Source of the DNA: Bacillus sp. ISL-45
Lineage (GTDB): Bacteria > Bacillota > Bacilli > Bacillales > Cytobacillaceae
Direction: 5' to 3'
DNA length: 64,000 bases
NCBI RefSeq assembly: GCF_018613195.1
Contig: NZ_JAGGQQ010000005.1
Span: forward strand, 463,593-527,592
Each line of letters begins with the position of its first letter. The stretch's first letter is position 1. Both the position numbers and the translations under genes were made by a program. Of the stretch, positions 25,260-33,853 are shown one piece after another. The notes beneath the pieces are model-generated. The model saw only the letters and a program-made list of their open reading frames with translations, searched no databases and was not told the DNA's origin.

Positions 25260-26036
25260 ATGGAGATTATTATTTTCATCCTTGGAATGCTGCTGATTGG
25301 CAGCTTCCTTTTACCATATATGTATCGACAGGCCTTTGCTGACAGAGTGCTTGAGCAGGAAATCAGATTGAAAGGATTTCCGGAAAGCTTCGGGTCAGTC
25401 AAAATCTTTTTTATTTCCGATATCCATAAGCGGATCATACAAGATTCGATTATCAATGCGGTAAAGGGAAAGGCCGACCTTGTGATTATTGGTGGTGACC
25501 TTGCTGAAAAAGGTGTTCCCTTGGAGAGGGTTTCTGCCAATATTGAAAAATTGAAAATGATTGCTCCAGTTTTTTTCGTCTGGGGAAACAACGATTATGA
25601 ATTCAATTCCCATGAACTTGACTCTCTTTTGTACCACCTGGGTGTTAAAGTACTCGACAATACCTCAGTTAAATTCGAATCAAAAACTGGGGACGTCATG
25701 CAAGTATTAGGTATTGATGACTTAAGTCTTGGTAAAAGCAGACTGGATCTCGCTGTCCGTGATGCTGAGGAAGAAGGATTCAGGATCCTGATCAGCCATA
25801 ACCCTGCCATCGCTAACAGTCTCAAGCCAGAATACGGTATCCGCCTGGTATTAAGCGGACATACTCACGGGGGACAAATCAGGATATTCGGTTTTGGTCC
25901 TTATGAATTAGGCGGGATCAAAAAGAAAAATGGCGCCACAGTGTTGACCAGCAATGGCTATGGAACCACAGGAGTCCCTTTAAGACTGGGGGCAAAGGCT
26001 GAGACACATCTCATTACATTGGTTTCAGATTCCTAA
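25260..26036 (+). CDS. ypbG: Metallophosphoesterase YpbG
   Basis: 258-aa calcineurin-like phosphoesterase with an N-terminal membrane helix (residues 1-20). Metal-binding motifs in order: SDIHKR, GGDLAEKG, WGNNDYE (GNH variant with Asp/Asn), ISHNPAI, and GHTHGGQI. ATG 25260 has a GGGAGG RBS. B. subtilis YpbG (about 259 aa) lies at the same place. Substrate unknown; related enzymes cleave UDP-diacylglucosamine or phosphodiesters. Confidence 0.85.
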   Translation: MEIIIFILGMLLIGSFLLPYMYRQAFADRVLEQEIRLKGFPESFGSVKIFFISDIHKRIIQDSIINAVKGKADLVIIGGDLAEKGVPLERVSANIEKLKMIAPVFFVWGNNDYEFNSHELDSLLYHLGVKVLDNTSVKFESKTGDVMQVLGIDDLSLGKSRLDLAVRDAEEEGFRILISHNPAIANSLKPEYGIRLVLSGHTHGGQIRIFGFGPYELGGIKKKNGATVLTSNGYGTTGVPLRLGAKAETHLITLVSDS

Positions 26037-26044
26037 AAAGCAGA

Positions 26045-26069
26045 TTGAAGTTTTACAGCAAAGCTTCAA
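26045..26069. promoter_or_regulatory. Operator-like dyad in the promoter of the B12-binding regulator
   Basis: TTGAAGTTTT (26045-26054) and AAAGCTTCAA (26060-26069) form arms that match at 9 of 10 positions around a five-base centre. The dyad covers the -35 element, and no T-tract follows, so a protein operator is more likely than a terminator. Confidence 0.5.
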
Positions 26070-26081
26070 CATGGATATAAT
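26052..26081 (+). promoter_or_regulatory. Sigma-A promoter of the MerR/B12-binding gene
   Basis: TTTACA (26052-26057) and TATAAT (26076-26081), 18-base spacer, 31 bases before the chosen start. The -10 lies inside the longer reading frame that begins at 26071, which argues against that earlier ATG. Confidence 0.6.
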
Positions 26082-26112
26082 CGGTAATACAGGTAATGAT
26101 GGAGGTTTTAGC

Positions 26113-27027
26113 ATGGGGAATGGCGGAGGTAAATACAATATTAAGGCAGTATCCCAAATGCTTGGTATCCAGCCTGGCACCCTAAGGGCCTGGGAAAGAA
26201 GATATCAGATGATTGCCCCTGTAAGAAATGAATCCGGTCACCGATTATATACCGAGGAACATGTTGAAATATTACGGTGGCTGATTACAAAAATTAATCA
26301 GGGCTTTACGATCAGCCAGGCTGTAACTTTGCTTGAGAACTCTTCTTCTATTTCTTTGGAGAAGGCTGAACTGCCAAAAAGGGACAGGGTCGATGAAATT
26401 AGAGACAAGCTATTGGCTGCACTTCTGGAGTTCAACGGTTCTAAAGCTCATGAATTAATCAACGAGGCTTTTAGTCTATTTACAATTGATAAAACTGTTA
26501 TCGATTTATTGGGTCCCATTTTGATTAAAGTGGGTGATTTATGGGAAGAGGGTAGTATAACGACTGCACATGAGCATTTTGCTTCGTCATTTATACGTTC
26601 GCGAATAGAAGGAATATCAAATTCTTTTCCGCATAGCTCATTCCTTCCAAAGTCAATTGCAGTTTGCGGGCCCGGTGAAAAACATGAACTCGGCTTGTTA
26701 ATCTATACGCTTTACCTAAGGCGAAAAGGCTTTGAAGTGATCTTCCTAGGCACAAGCATTGCCGAGAATGATCTAGAGGTAGTTGTGGAAAAGATTAAAC
26801 CCAAATTTCTCTTCTTCTCCTGCACTCTCGTTGAAAATAGAAATGCAACCATAAAGCTTGCCGAAGAAATGAAAAAGATTAATCCGGACCTTATTATTGG
26901 GCTCGGTGGAATAGCATTTGATTCCATGCCGTTTGAGCAGCAAGAAGAATATCGGGAGTACATTGTAGGAATGACAAGAGCGGAATGGGAAATGTGGTTA
27001 AAAAAGCGCATTGATCAATTTAAATAA
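26113..27027 (+). CDS. MerR-family regulator with cobalamin-binding domain (CarH/LitR-like)
   Basis: 304-aa predicted DNA-binding protein. MerR-type winged helix at residues 7-75 (YNIKAVSQMLGIQPGTLRAWERRY); helical B12-binding cap about 95-170 with the W-x9-EH motif of adenosylcobalamin photoreceptors (W144, E154, H155); Rossmann B12-binding domain about 172-290 with the E-x-H-xx-G base-off motif (E189, H191, G194). In Thermus CarH a His follows the Trp and becomes the upper ligand after light exposure; here it is Glu. ATG 26113 is set by GGAGG nine bases upstream. CarH and LitR repress carotenoid or light-response genes in the dark. No carotenoid gene is in the window; a dyad at its own promoter suggests autoregulation. 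Confidence 0.85.
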   Translation: MGNGGGKYNIKAVSQMLGIQPGTLRAWERRYQMIAPVRNESGHRLYTEEHVEILRWLITKINQGFTISQAVTLLENSSSISLEKAELPKRDRVDEIRDKLLAALLEFNGSKAHELINEAFSLFTIDKTVIDLLGPILIKVGDLWEEGSITTAHEHFASSFIRSRIEGISNSFPHSSFLPKSIAVCGPGEKHELGLLIYTLYLRRKGFEVIFLGTSIAENDLEVVVEKIKPKFLFFSCTLVENRNATIKLAEEMKKINPDLIIGLGGIAFDSMPFEQQEEYREYIVGMTRAEWEMWLKKRIDQFK

Positions 27028-27092
27028 CTCACCAACCTGCGATATTTTCATAAACTACAATAAGAGCTTTGTCGATGGCAGGGGGCATGAAT

Positions 27093-27677
27093 ATGCGCTT
27101 GGAACGATTAACCAACAATAAGATTAAGATATTCCTTACGATAGATGACTTATCCGACCGGGGATTGACCAAAGAAGATATATGGAAAGATTCGTTGAAG
27201 TGGCATCAGCTTTTTCATGATATGCTTGAGGAAGCCAGCGAGGAATTCGATTTGGATATCATCGGTTCAGTTGCAGTGGAAATTTTTTCATTGCATGCCC
27301 AGGGGATGGTCATGATTGTCACTATGATCGAACAGGATGAAGATGAGGAGCAGTTCGATGATGGGATTATAGAAATGCAAGTCACGCTCGAAGGAAGCGA
27401 AGACATATTGTTTGAGTTCGAGAATATCGAGGACGTGATCCAGCTGGCGAAAAGACTCTTGGACGCCGGTATTATTGGAGGAAGCCTGCATTTCATGAAT
27501 GATCATTATTATTTGCTTATGAACGGAATATTGCCAGATGAGGCCGATAAGACGGTTTCGATCATGGCAGAATATGGAGTTCCATCAATATTGAGCATCC
27601 ACAGACTGCTCGAGTATGGGAACGAGATTATGGAAGAACGTGCAGTCGAAAGCCTTGTCCATTATTTTATGAAATAA
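27093..27677 (+). CDS. mecB: Adaptor protein MecA 2 (YpbH/MecB)
   Basis: 194-aa paralogue of MecA, which delivers substrates to ClpC. N-terminal substrate-recognition domain ('MRLERLTNNKIKIFLTIDDL', about 1-70), acidic linker, and C-terminal ClpC-binding domain (about 100-194, FEFENIEDVIQLAKRL). ATG 27093 lies seven bases after GGGGG and gives the same length as B. subtilis YpbH. Located before gudB as in B. subtilis. Confidence 0.92.
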   Translation: MRLERLTNNKIKIFLTIDDLSDRGLTKEDIWKDSLKWHQLFHDMLEEASEEFDLDIIGSVAVEIFSLHAQGMVMIVTMIEQDEDEEQFDDGIIEMQVTLEGSEDILFEFENIEDVIQLAKRLLDAGIIGGSLHFMNDHYYLLMNGILPDEADKTVSIMAEYGVPSILSIHRLLEYGNEIMEERAVESLVHYFMK

Positions 27678-27949
27678 TGGAGGGGTTTCGGCTTTTTTTA
27701 TGGAAAACAATGGTTCAAGAGGTGGTCTTTTGATCAATTCCCTCAGCAAACTTGTCTGATTGCCAACGAGGGAATTTCAGAGGAATTTTCGGGTTGTTTC
27801 CTTCCCAAAATGACTCTTAAAATACTGTATGATCGCCAGGTAATGTCTTACTATTCAGTCAATTTATTATTAAGCCAATAACAATAAGGGCTTGAATGGT
27901 AGCGTTTTCATTCAATAATCAAAAAATGCGGAAAACTGTTTTTTTCTTC

Positions 27950-27977
27950 TTGCATAAAATAACCAAAGGTGTATACT
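27950..27977 (+). promoter_or_regulatory. Sigma-A promoter of gudB
   Basis: TTGCAT (27950-27955) and TATACT (27972-27977), 16-base spacer, about 50 bases before the start. The preceding 270 bases hold nothing else recognisable. Confidence 0.55.
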
Positions 27978-28027
27978 AATCCATGAAAGCAGACAACATC
28001 CGCAAAAGTGATTTAGGAGGTTTATCA

Positions 28028-29305
28028 ATGGTAGCCGCAAACGGTAATGAAAATCCAAATAAAGAAGACAAACATGACGTCTTACGATCTACACAAACTG
28101 TTATTCACAAGGCTTTGGAAAAACTCGGATACCCAGATGAGGTTTTTGAGCTTTTAAAGGAGCCGCTCAGGATGATGACAGTGAAAATCCCTGTCAGAAT
28201 GGATGACGGATCTGTTAAAGTCTTTACTGGCTACCGGGCGCAGCACAATGATGCAGTGGGTCCAACAAAGGGAGGAATACGTTTCCATCCAAACGTATCA
28301 GAGAAAGAGGTAAAAGCCTTATCAATCTGGATGAGCTTGAAATGTGGTATCGTCGATCTTCCGTACGGCGGCGGTAAAGGCGGGATCGTCTGTGATCCTC
28401 GCGACATGTCATTCAGGGAACTTGAAAGATTGAGCCGGGGATATGTACGCGCGATCAGTCAGATCGTAGGTCCTACAAAAGATATCCCGGCACCTGATGT
28501 TTTCACAAACTCTCAGATTATGGCTTGGATGATGGATGAATACAGCCGTATAGATGAATTTAACTCTCCGGGATTCATTACAGGCAAGCCGCTGGTACTC
28601 GGTGGTTCACATGGTCGTGAATCAGCAACTGCAAAAGGGGTTACGATTTGTATCCGCGAAGCTGCGAAGAAAAAGGGAATTGAACTTGAAGGCGCAAGAG
28701 TTGTCGTCCAGGGATTCGGTAATGCCGGAAGCTACTTAGCAAAGTTCATGCACGATGCTGGAGCGAAAATCATCGGTATATCAGATGCTTACGGCGGGCT
28801 CCATGATCCGGAAGGACTTGATGTCGACTACTTGCTTGACCGTCGAGACAGTTTCGGTACAGTAACCAAATTATTCAATAATACAATTACAAATAAAGAA
28901 TTGCTGGAACTTGATTGTGATATCCTTGTTCCAGCTGCGATAGAAAATCAGATTACCGAAGAAAATGCCCATAATATCAGGGCTAGTATCGTAGTTGAGG
29001 CTGCAAACGGGCCAACAACGCTGGAAGCAACAGAAATCCTTACAGAACGCGGCATCCTGCTTGTTCCGGATGTACTCGCTTCTGCAGGCGGCGTAACGGT
29101 TTCTTACTTTGAATGGGTCCAAAATAACCAGGGTTATTATTGGACAGAAGAAGAAGTGGAAGAGAAGCTTGAAAAGGTTATGGTGAAATCCTTTGACAGC
29201 ATCTATGATACAGCCCAGACACGCAGAGTAGACATGCGTCTTGCTGCTTATATGGTCGGTGTCCGCAAAATGGCTGAAGCTAGCCGCTTCAGAGGCTGGA
29301 TATAA
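28028..29305 (+). CDS. gudB: NAD-dependent glutamate dehydrogenase
   Basis: 425-aa catabolic glutamate dehydrogenase (glutamate to 2-oxoglutarate and ammonia). Catalytic-Lys signature 'LPYGGGKGGIVCDPRD', Rossmann motif GFGNAGSYLAK. ATG 28028 follows TTTAGGAGG; the open frame upstream has no RBS. The nine-base tandem duplication that inactivates GudB in laboratory B. subtilis 168 is absent (only one VKA before LSIW), so the enzyme should be active. RocG is a close paralogue; position between mecB and ypdA supports GudB. Confidence 0.93.
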   Translation: MVAANGNENPNKEDKHDVLRSTQTVIHKALEKLGYPDEVFELLKEPLRMMTVKIPVRMDDGSVKVFTGYRAQHNDAVGPTKGGIRFHPNVSEKEVKALSIWMSLKCGIVDLPYGGGKGGIVCDPRDMSFRELERLSRGYVRAISQIVGPTKDIPAPDVFTNSQIMAWMMDEYSRIDEFNSPGFITGKPLVLGGSHGRESATAKGVTICIREAAKKKGIELEGARVVVQGFGNAGSYLAKFMHDAGAKIIGISDAYGGLHDPEGLDVDYLLDRRDSFGTVTKLFNNTITNKELLELDCDILVPAAIENQITEENAHNIRASIVVEAANGPTTLEATEILTERGILLVPDVLASAGGVTVSYFEWVQNNQGYYWTEEEVEEKLEKVMVKSFDSIYDTAQTRRVDMRLAAYMVGVRKMAEASRFRGWI

Positions 29306-29340
29306 TCTTACCAAAGGGTTCTTCATTGAATCTTAAGATG

Positions 29341-29377
29341 AAATCTCCTATCATTTATTGATAGGAGATTTTTTTAT
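29341..29377 (+). terminator. Intrinsic terminator of gudB
   Basis: AAATCTCCTATCA / TGATAGGAGATTT stem with a T-tract. Confidence 0.9.
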
Positions 29378-29381
29378 TTTT

Positions 29382-29684
29382 GGCTCTGTTAAAGCCCGAT
29401 GTTGTTTTAAAGCCCTGTTGATTGTAGTGGAAGGCGCGAAGACTCCTCCGAAAATGCTAACGCATTTTCATCGTGCGTGGGCAAATTCGAGGAAACTCAA
29501 TCAATGTCCTGCGGGATGAACAAGTCATGGGGAGACCCCGTAGGCGCATCAAGCGCCGAGGAGGCTCCCGACTGCAAGGAAGAATTGGTTTTTGAAAAAG
29601 CCGGCCTCTGGGCTTTTTCATTATTCTTCCCCGCGGAAAGCGAAGCGCCTGGAACGAAAATCAACAGCCGAGTTTAACAGAGCC
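29382..29684. mobile_element. Repeat element R2, copy 1 (303 bp)
   Basis: Ends are perfect 12-base inverted repeats GGCTCTGTTAAA / TTTAACAGAGCC, flanked by TTATTTTT (29374-29381) and TTATTTTA (29685-29692), a 7-of-8 direct repeat. The core carries a second inverted pair (CTGTTGATTGTAGTGGAAGG and its partner GGAACGAAAATCAACAG) and the string 'GAGACCCCGTAGGCGC'. A second copy lies at 54864-55170. Similar cores are widespread between genes in Bacillaceae. Short frames inside it are not genes. Confidence 0.75.
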
Positions 29685-29721
29685 TTATTTTAGATCGATC
29701 GATAAGGAGTGTTTACAATAC

Positions 29722-30696
29722 ATGATAAACGAAGATGTCATCATTATCGGGGGCGGTCCCTGCGGGCTTGCTGCGGCTATAGCCTTAAAGAAAAAGGGAG
29801 CGAATCCGCTCATCATTGAAAAAGGAAATATCGTAAATGCGATTTATAATTATCCGACCCACCAGACCTTCTTCAGCAGCAGTGAAAAGCTTGCAATTGG
29901 CGATGTGCCCTTCATAACCGAGAACCTTAAACCAAAACGGAATCAGGCATTGGTTTATTACCGCGAAGTTGTCAAGCGGGAAAGGCTGAGGATTAATAAA
30001 TATGAAAAGGTAACGGATGTTGAGAAACAGGGCGATAATGTTTTCAAGGTTTCCACGGATAAACAGCAATACACTGCTAATAACATCGTCATAGCGACTG
30101 GTTACTATGATCACCCAAACCTCATGGGAATACCGGGCGAAGAGTTAACAAAGGTTTCCCATTATTTTAAGGAAGCCCATCCTTTCTTCGATATGGACGT
30201 CGTCGTCATAGGCGGGAAAAACTCCAGTGTGGATGCTGCGATTGAGCTGGAGAAGGCAGGGGCGCGAGTAACCGTATTGTACCGGGGAGCAGAATATTCA
30301 CCAAGCATCAAACCGTGGGTACTGCCTGAATTCGAAGCGCTTGTCAGGGCAGGTTCTGTAGAGATGGTATTTAATGCAGAAGTAAGAGAAATCGAAAAAG
30401 ACTTTGTGGTATATGAGCATGAAGGGGAAAAGGTGAAAATAAAGAATGATCATGTTTTTGCAATGACTGGATACCGTCCGGATCATGCCTTCCTTGAGAA
30501 AATGGGTGTGAAAATTGAGGCAGATACAGGTCGGCCGTATTTTGATCCGGAAACAATGGAAACAAACGTTCAAGGCATTTTTATTGCAGGAGTAATTGCT
30601 GCCGGGAACAATGCGAACGAAATATTCATCGAAAATGGACGCTTCCATGGCGGACAGATTGCAGAAGCGATATCAAGCAGAACCAAGAATGAATAG
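29722..30696 (+). CDS. ypdA: Bacillithiol disulfide reductase YpdA (Bdr)
   Basis: 324-aa FAD/NADPH-dependent pyridine nucleotide-disulfide oxidoreductase family enzyme that recycles oxidised bacillithiol. FAD motif GGGPCG at residues 10-15 includes Cys14, the cysteine characteristic of YpdA; NADPH motif VVIGGKNSSVDAA near 156; C-terminal 'GIFIAGVIAAGNNANEIFIE'. RBS AAGGAGTG. Position next to gudB matches B. subtilis. Confidence 0.93.
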   Translation: MINEDVIIIGGGPCGLAAAIALKKKGANPLIIEKGNIVNAIYNYPTHQTFFSSSEKLAIGDVPFITENLKPKRNQALVYYREVVKRERLRINKYEKVTDVEKQGDNVFKVSTDKQQYTANNIVIATGYYDHPNLMGIPGEELTKVSHYFKEAHPFFDMDVVVIGGKNSSVDAAIELEKAGARVTVLYRGAEYSPSIKPWVLPEFEALVRAGSVEMVFNAEVREIEKDFVVYEHEGEKVKIKNDHVFAMTGYRPDHAFLEKMGVKIEADTGRPYFDPETMETNVQGIFIAGVIAAGNNANEIFIENGRFHGGQIAEAISSRTKNE

Positions 30697-30743
30697 AGGG
30701 CGGGTGATATCCCCTTTTATATTTTCAGATGAGAATGTTTTTA

Positions 30744-31082
30744 GGTCACCAATAGGCTTGATAGGTGACCTACTTTTCCAGAAAATGGATTTTCGGGTCA
30801 CCAATAGGCTTGATTGGTGCCCTGTTTTTCTAGAAAATGGATTTATGGATCACCAATCTACTTCATTGGTGCCTGATTTTTTCCAGAAACTGGATTTTCA
30901 GGTCACCAATAGGCTTGATTGGTGACCTGTTTTTCCGGAAACTGGATTTTCGGGTCACCAATAGGCTTGATAGGTGACCTGTTTTTCTAGAAAATGGATT
31001 TATGGATCACCAATCGGCTTGATTGGTGACCTTATATTCCGAAAAGTGGATTCATAGGTCACCTATAGACTTCAGTAGCACC
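30744..31082. repeat. Tandem array of seven ~52-bp hairpin units
   Basis: Each unit has the dyad GGTCACCAAT-N7-ATTGGTGACC followed by a TGTTTTTC-type T-rich stretch and a TTTTC-TA-GAAAA spacer dyad. Units start at about 30744, 30796, 30847, 30901, 30953, 31004 and 31057; units 1-6 keep most of both arms, unit 7 has a decayed right arm. Two spacer variants (CGGGTCACC and TGGATCACC leads) alternate in pattern. The array lies between the 3' ends of ypdA (+) and ansA (-), where no other ypdA terminator is visible. Confidence 0.85.
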
Positions 31083-31144
31083 TGAACCTTCCGTTTACTT
31101 ATCCAAATTAGGATTGCGAACGATAGAATTCTAGAGTAAAGAAT

Positions 31145-31186
31145 AAAAAAGCAGTGTCTGATTGAATTCAGGACACCGCTTTTTCA
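31145..31186 (-). terminator. Bidirectional intrinsic terminator (ansA)
   Basis: AAAAAGC-GTGTC stem pairs with GACAC-GCTTTTT, with A- and T-tracts on both sides, so it can act for ansA and for transcripts leaving the hairpin array. Confidence 0.8.
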
Positions 31187-31201
31187 TATAGCACGTCAAT
31201 T

Positions 31202-32173
31202 TTAGAACATGAACATCTCATTAATTTCATTCATCTGATCCGTTATAGCAAGGGCAACCAGCAGTTTAATCCTTGCTTTCTGACCGTTCAAACCGTTTGA
31301 AAAAATGACGCCCAATTCCTTCAGGTGCTTGCCGCCGCCTTCATATCCATAAACATCCTGGACTATGCCGGCAAAGCTTCTGGAAACAATGACAACCGGA
31401 ATATTGTGTTTGAGAAAATCTTTTACACCCTCAAGTGCTGTGGGCGGAAGATTGCCTTGTCCAAGTGCTTCGATCACGACTCCATCTACGTTTAAGGCCA
31501 GGATGGCTTGCAGTAAAGAAGAGTCCATTCCTGCGTGTGCTTTAATCAGGGAAACTTTTTTGCTGATATCCGCCACCGGATAGTTTTCGTGTTTCGTAGG
31601 AGTGTGGTGGAAAAGAACCCCCCTTTTTGTCACTATCCCGATTGGGCCATATTGCGGGCTCTGAAAGGTTGAGATGTTGCTTGTATGTGTCTTGGTCACG
31701 TTGACAGCCGTGTGAATTTCGTCATTAAGGACGACAAGTACTCCTTTTCCCTTTGCTTCCGGGCTTAAAGCCACTCTTATTGACGATATTAAATTATACA
31801 GGCCGTCAGAGCCGATTTCATTGCTGGATCTCATTGCACCAGTAACGACGACCGGGAAGCTTGCCTGGCAAGTGAGATCGAGAAAATATGCTGTCTCCTC
31901 CAGTGTATCTGTTCCATGGGTAATGACTGCTCCATCGATGTAGCCTTTTTTATTATAATCCTCAAGGATATATTTTAACTCCATCATCTCTTTTGGTGTA
32001 ATGTGTGGAGATGGCAAATTGAAGGGCTCTTCTACAACAAGTTCAGCAAGATTGGATAAATGCTCGGTTCCCTGTGTCAGAGGGTTATTCGCCCCTGGTT
32101 TGACCGCTCCGTTTGTATCCTCGCTCATGGAAATGGTACCGCCAGTATGAATCAATAAAATATTCTTCTTCAA
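31202..32173 (-). CDS. ansA: L-asparaginase (type I)
   Basis: 323-aa enzyme hydrolysing asparagine to aspartate and ammonia. Both catalytic threonine regions are visible: HTGGTIS (residues 9-15) and HGTDTLEETA (about 85-94). No signal peptide, hence cytoplasmic. Starts at TTG 32173 behind TCGGAGG. In B. subtilis ansA sits elsewhere, with aspartase; here it stands alone with no ansB. Confidence 0.9.
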   Translation of the reverse strand: MKKNILLIHTGGTISMSEDTNGAVKPGANNPLTQGTEHLSNLAELVVEEPFNLPSPHITPKEMMELKYILEDYNKKGYIDGAVITHGTDTLEETAYFLDLTCQASFPVVVTGAMRSSNEIGSDGLYNLISSIRVALSPEAKGKGVLVVLNDEIHTAVNVTKTHTSNISTFQSPQYGPIGIVTKRGVLFHHTPTKHENYPVADISKKVSLIKAHAGMDSSLLQAILALNVDGVVIEALGQGNLPPTALEGVKDFLKHNIPVVIVSRSFAGIVQDVYGYEGGGKHLKELGVIFSNGLNGQKARIKLLVALAITDQMNEINEMFMF

Positions 32174-32275
32174 AACTATTACCTCCGAAAGACCATTAAG
32201 AAAGAATAATAATCCATTTTCTTTCTTCTAATTACATGATACGATTAAAAAAACAAATTGAAAAGAGGACAGCAT

Positions 32276-32947
32276 ATGCTGGGAATAGTTACTGCCGGGG
32301 TAGCTCCGGGTCTGGCGCTGTTAAGTTATTTTTACTTAAAGGACCAGTATGAGTCAGAGCCGCTATCACTGGTGTTTAAAATGTTTATTTTCGGTGCATT
32401 GCTTGTATTTCCGCTTATGTTCATTCAATATGTGCTTTCTGTCGAGGGATTGTTCCAGGGAGACTTCACCAAAGCGTTCGGAACGGTTGGTCTTTTAGAA
32501 GAATTCTTTAAGTGGTTTATTCTTTATTATACAATTTTCCAGCATATTTCCTTTGATGAACATTATGATGGAATTATATACAGTGTGGCTGTATCCCTGG
32601 GTTTCGCATCAGCTGAAAATATCTTTTACCTGCTTGCCAATGGCCTCCAGGATGCAATTGGGAGGGCGCTCCTGCCTGTATCCAGCCATGCGCTTTTTGG
32701 AGTGATAATGGGTTACTATATTGGTAAGGCGAAGTTTTCCCCTGGGGTTCAAAAGAAGTGGATCATACTTTCACTAATGGTGCCAGTCCTTCTGCATGGT
32801 GTTTATGATTTCATCCTTATGACCAGGGAAGACTGGCTGGTTCTGATGGTTCCATTCATGATTTTCCTTTGGTGGCTGGGACTAAGAAAAGTGAAAAAGG
32901 CGCGAATATTGACCCTGCAGCATATTGAAAAGCAATATCCAATCTGA
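32276..32947 (+). CDS. prsW: Intramembrane protease PrsW
   Basis: 223-aa polytopic glutamic-type protease that in B. subtilis makes the first cut in the anti-sigma factor RsiW. Family motifs are present: EEFFKW (about residue 74), [15 protein letters not shown] and HGVYDF. ATG 32276 after AAGAGGAC; the TTG at 32258 lacks a spaced RBS. Length is near B. subtilis PrsW (218 aa). It neighbours sleB as in B. subtilis. RsiW is not in the window; RsiX is, but is not its known target. Confidence 0.92.
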   Translation: MLGIVTAGVAPGLALLSYFYLKDQYESEPLSLVFKMFIFGALLVFPLMFIQYVLSVEGLFQGDFTKAFGTVGLLEEFFKWFILYYTIFQHISFDEHYDGIIYSVAVSLGFASAENIFYLLANGLQDAIGRALLPVSSHALFGVIMGYYIGKAKFSPGVQKKWIILSLMVPVLLHGVYDFILMTREDWLVLMVPFMIFLWWLGLRKVKKARILTLQHIEKQYPI

Positions 32948-33061
32948 AAGACTCTTCATTCTTAAAAAATGGAGGGTTTTTTTGTTTTGTGGAATAAAAG
33001 TCAACTCTTAACAAAAAATAGGAGTAATCTTTTAAGTTCACATCTTTGGGGGTTGCATTCA

Positions 33062-33841
33062 ATGAAGAAATATCGGTCTATCTTGAAGGTGATGGCCGCT
33101 TTGGCTTTGATCATGTCTTTTGTGCAATTAAGTGAAATCGATCAAAGGGCTGAGGCGTTTACAAGTCAGGTGCTCCAGCAGGGTGCGGTAGGTGACGATG
33201 TTATTGAACTACAGTCACGACTAAAGCATATTGGTTTTTACAACGGTAAAATCGACGGAGTATTTGGCTGGGGTACCTATTGGGCACTAAGAAATTTCCA
33301 ATATGAATTTGGTTTGGAGATTGATGGAGTTGCAGGGTGGAAGACGAAACTCAAGCTTGCGAAAGCGACGCCAAATGCGAAAATTGCCTGGGGCGGCGAA
33401 AAACAAGGCGGCGGCAAAACGGGCGGAGGTGCCCAAACACAATCCGCACCCAAACCGGCTGCTGCCACAAATACACCAAATGGATTCTCGCAGAATGATA
33501 TCCAGCTCATGGCTAATGCGGTCTATGGAGAAGCCAGGGGTGAACCTTATACCGGACAGGTAGCAGTTGCGGCGGTAATTTTGAACAGGTTGGACAGTGC
33601 TACATTCCCGAATACAGTTTCGGGGGTTATATTCGAACCGAGGGCGTTCACAGCAGTTGCTGATGGCCAAATCTGGCTTACGCCAAACGAAACCGCAAAA
33701 AAAGCAGTCCTTGATGCGATCAATGGCTGGGATCCTACTGGAAACGCCATGTACTATTTTAATCCTGATACTGCCACCAGTGCCTGGATTTGGTCACGAC
33801 CGCAAATCAAAAAGATTGGAAAACACATTTTTTGTAAATAG
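33062..33841 (+). CDS. sleB: Spore cortex-lytic enzyme SleB
   Basis: 259-aa lytic transglycosylase that degrades cortex peptidoglycan with muramic-delta-lactam during germination. Signal peptide about 1-34 (cut near AEA-FTSQ), peptidoglycan-binding domain about 36-98 (LQSRLKHIGFYNGKIDGVFG), Gly/Lys/Ala-rich linker about 110-140, and the hydrolase-2 catalytic domain about 145-258 with the Glu of YGEARGEP. ATG 33062 follows GGGGG. Shorter than B. subtilis SleB (305 aa). Thirteen bases from ypeB: the classic sleB-ypeB operon. Confidence 0.95.
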   Translation: MKKYRSILKVMAALALIMSFVQLSEIDQRAEAFTSQVLQQGAVGDDVIELQSRLKHIGFYNGKIDGVFGWGTYWALRNFQYEFGLEIDGVAGWKTKLKLAKATPNAKIAWGGEKQGGGKTGGGAQTQSAPKPAAATNTPNGFSQNDIQLMANAVYGEARGEPYTGQVAVAAVILNRLDSATFPNTVSGVIFEPRAFTAVADGQIWLTPNETAKKAVLDAINGWDPTGNAMYYFNPDTATSAWIWSRPQIKKIGKHIFCK

Positions 33842-33853
33842 GGGTGAGTTGAA

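Noticed and set aside
28028-29305. Cryptic gudB allele
   Set aside because: The nine-base duplication that inactivates gudB in B. subtilis 168 is absent; the reading frame is intact.
29477-29677. 66-codon open frame as a gene
   Set aside because: It lies wholly inside repeat R2, has no RBS, and the related copy at 54864-55170 does not keep the frame.
30596-30925. 109-codon frame after ypdA
   Set aside because: It overlaps the end of ypdA in another frame and then reads through the hairpin array, giving a repetitive peptide.
30744-31082. CRISPR array
   Set aside because: Both the repeat and the intervening sequence are shared among units, the units are palindromic throughout, and no cas genes are near.
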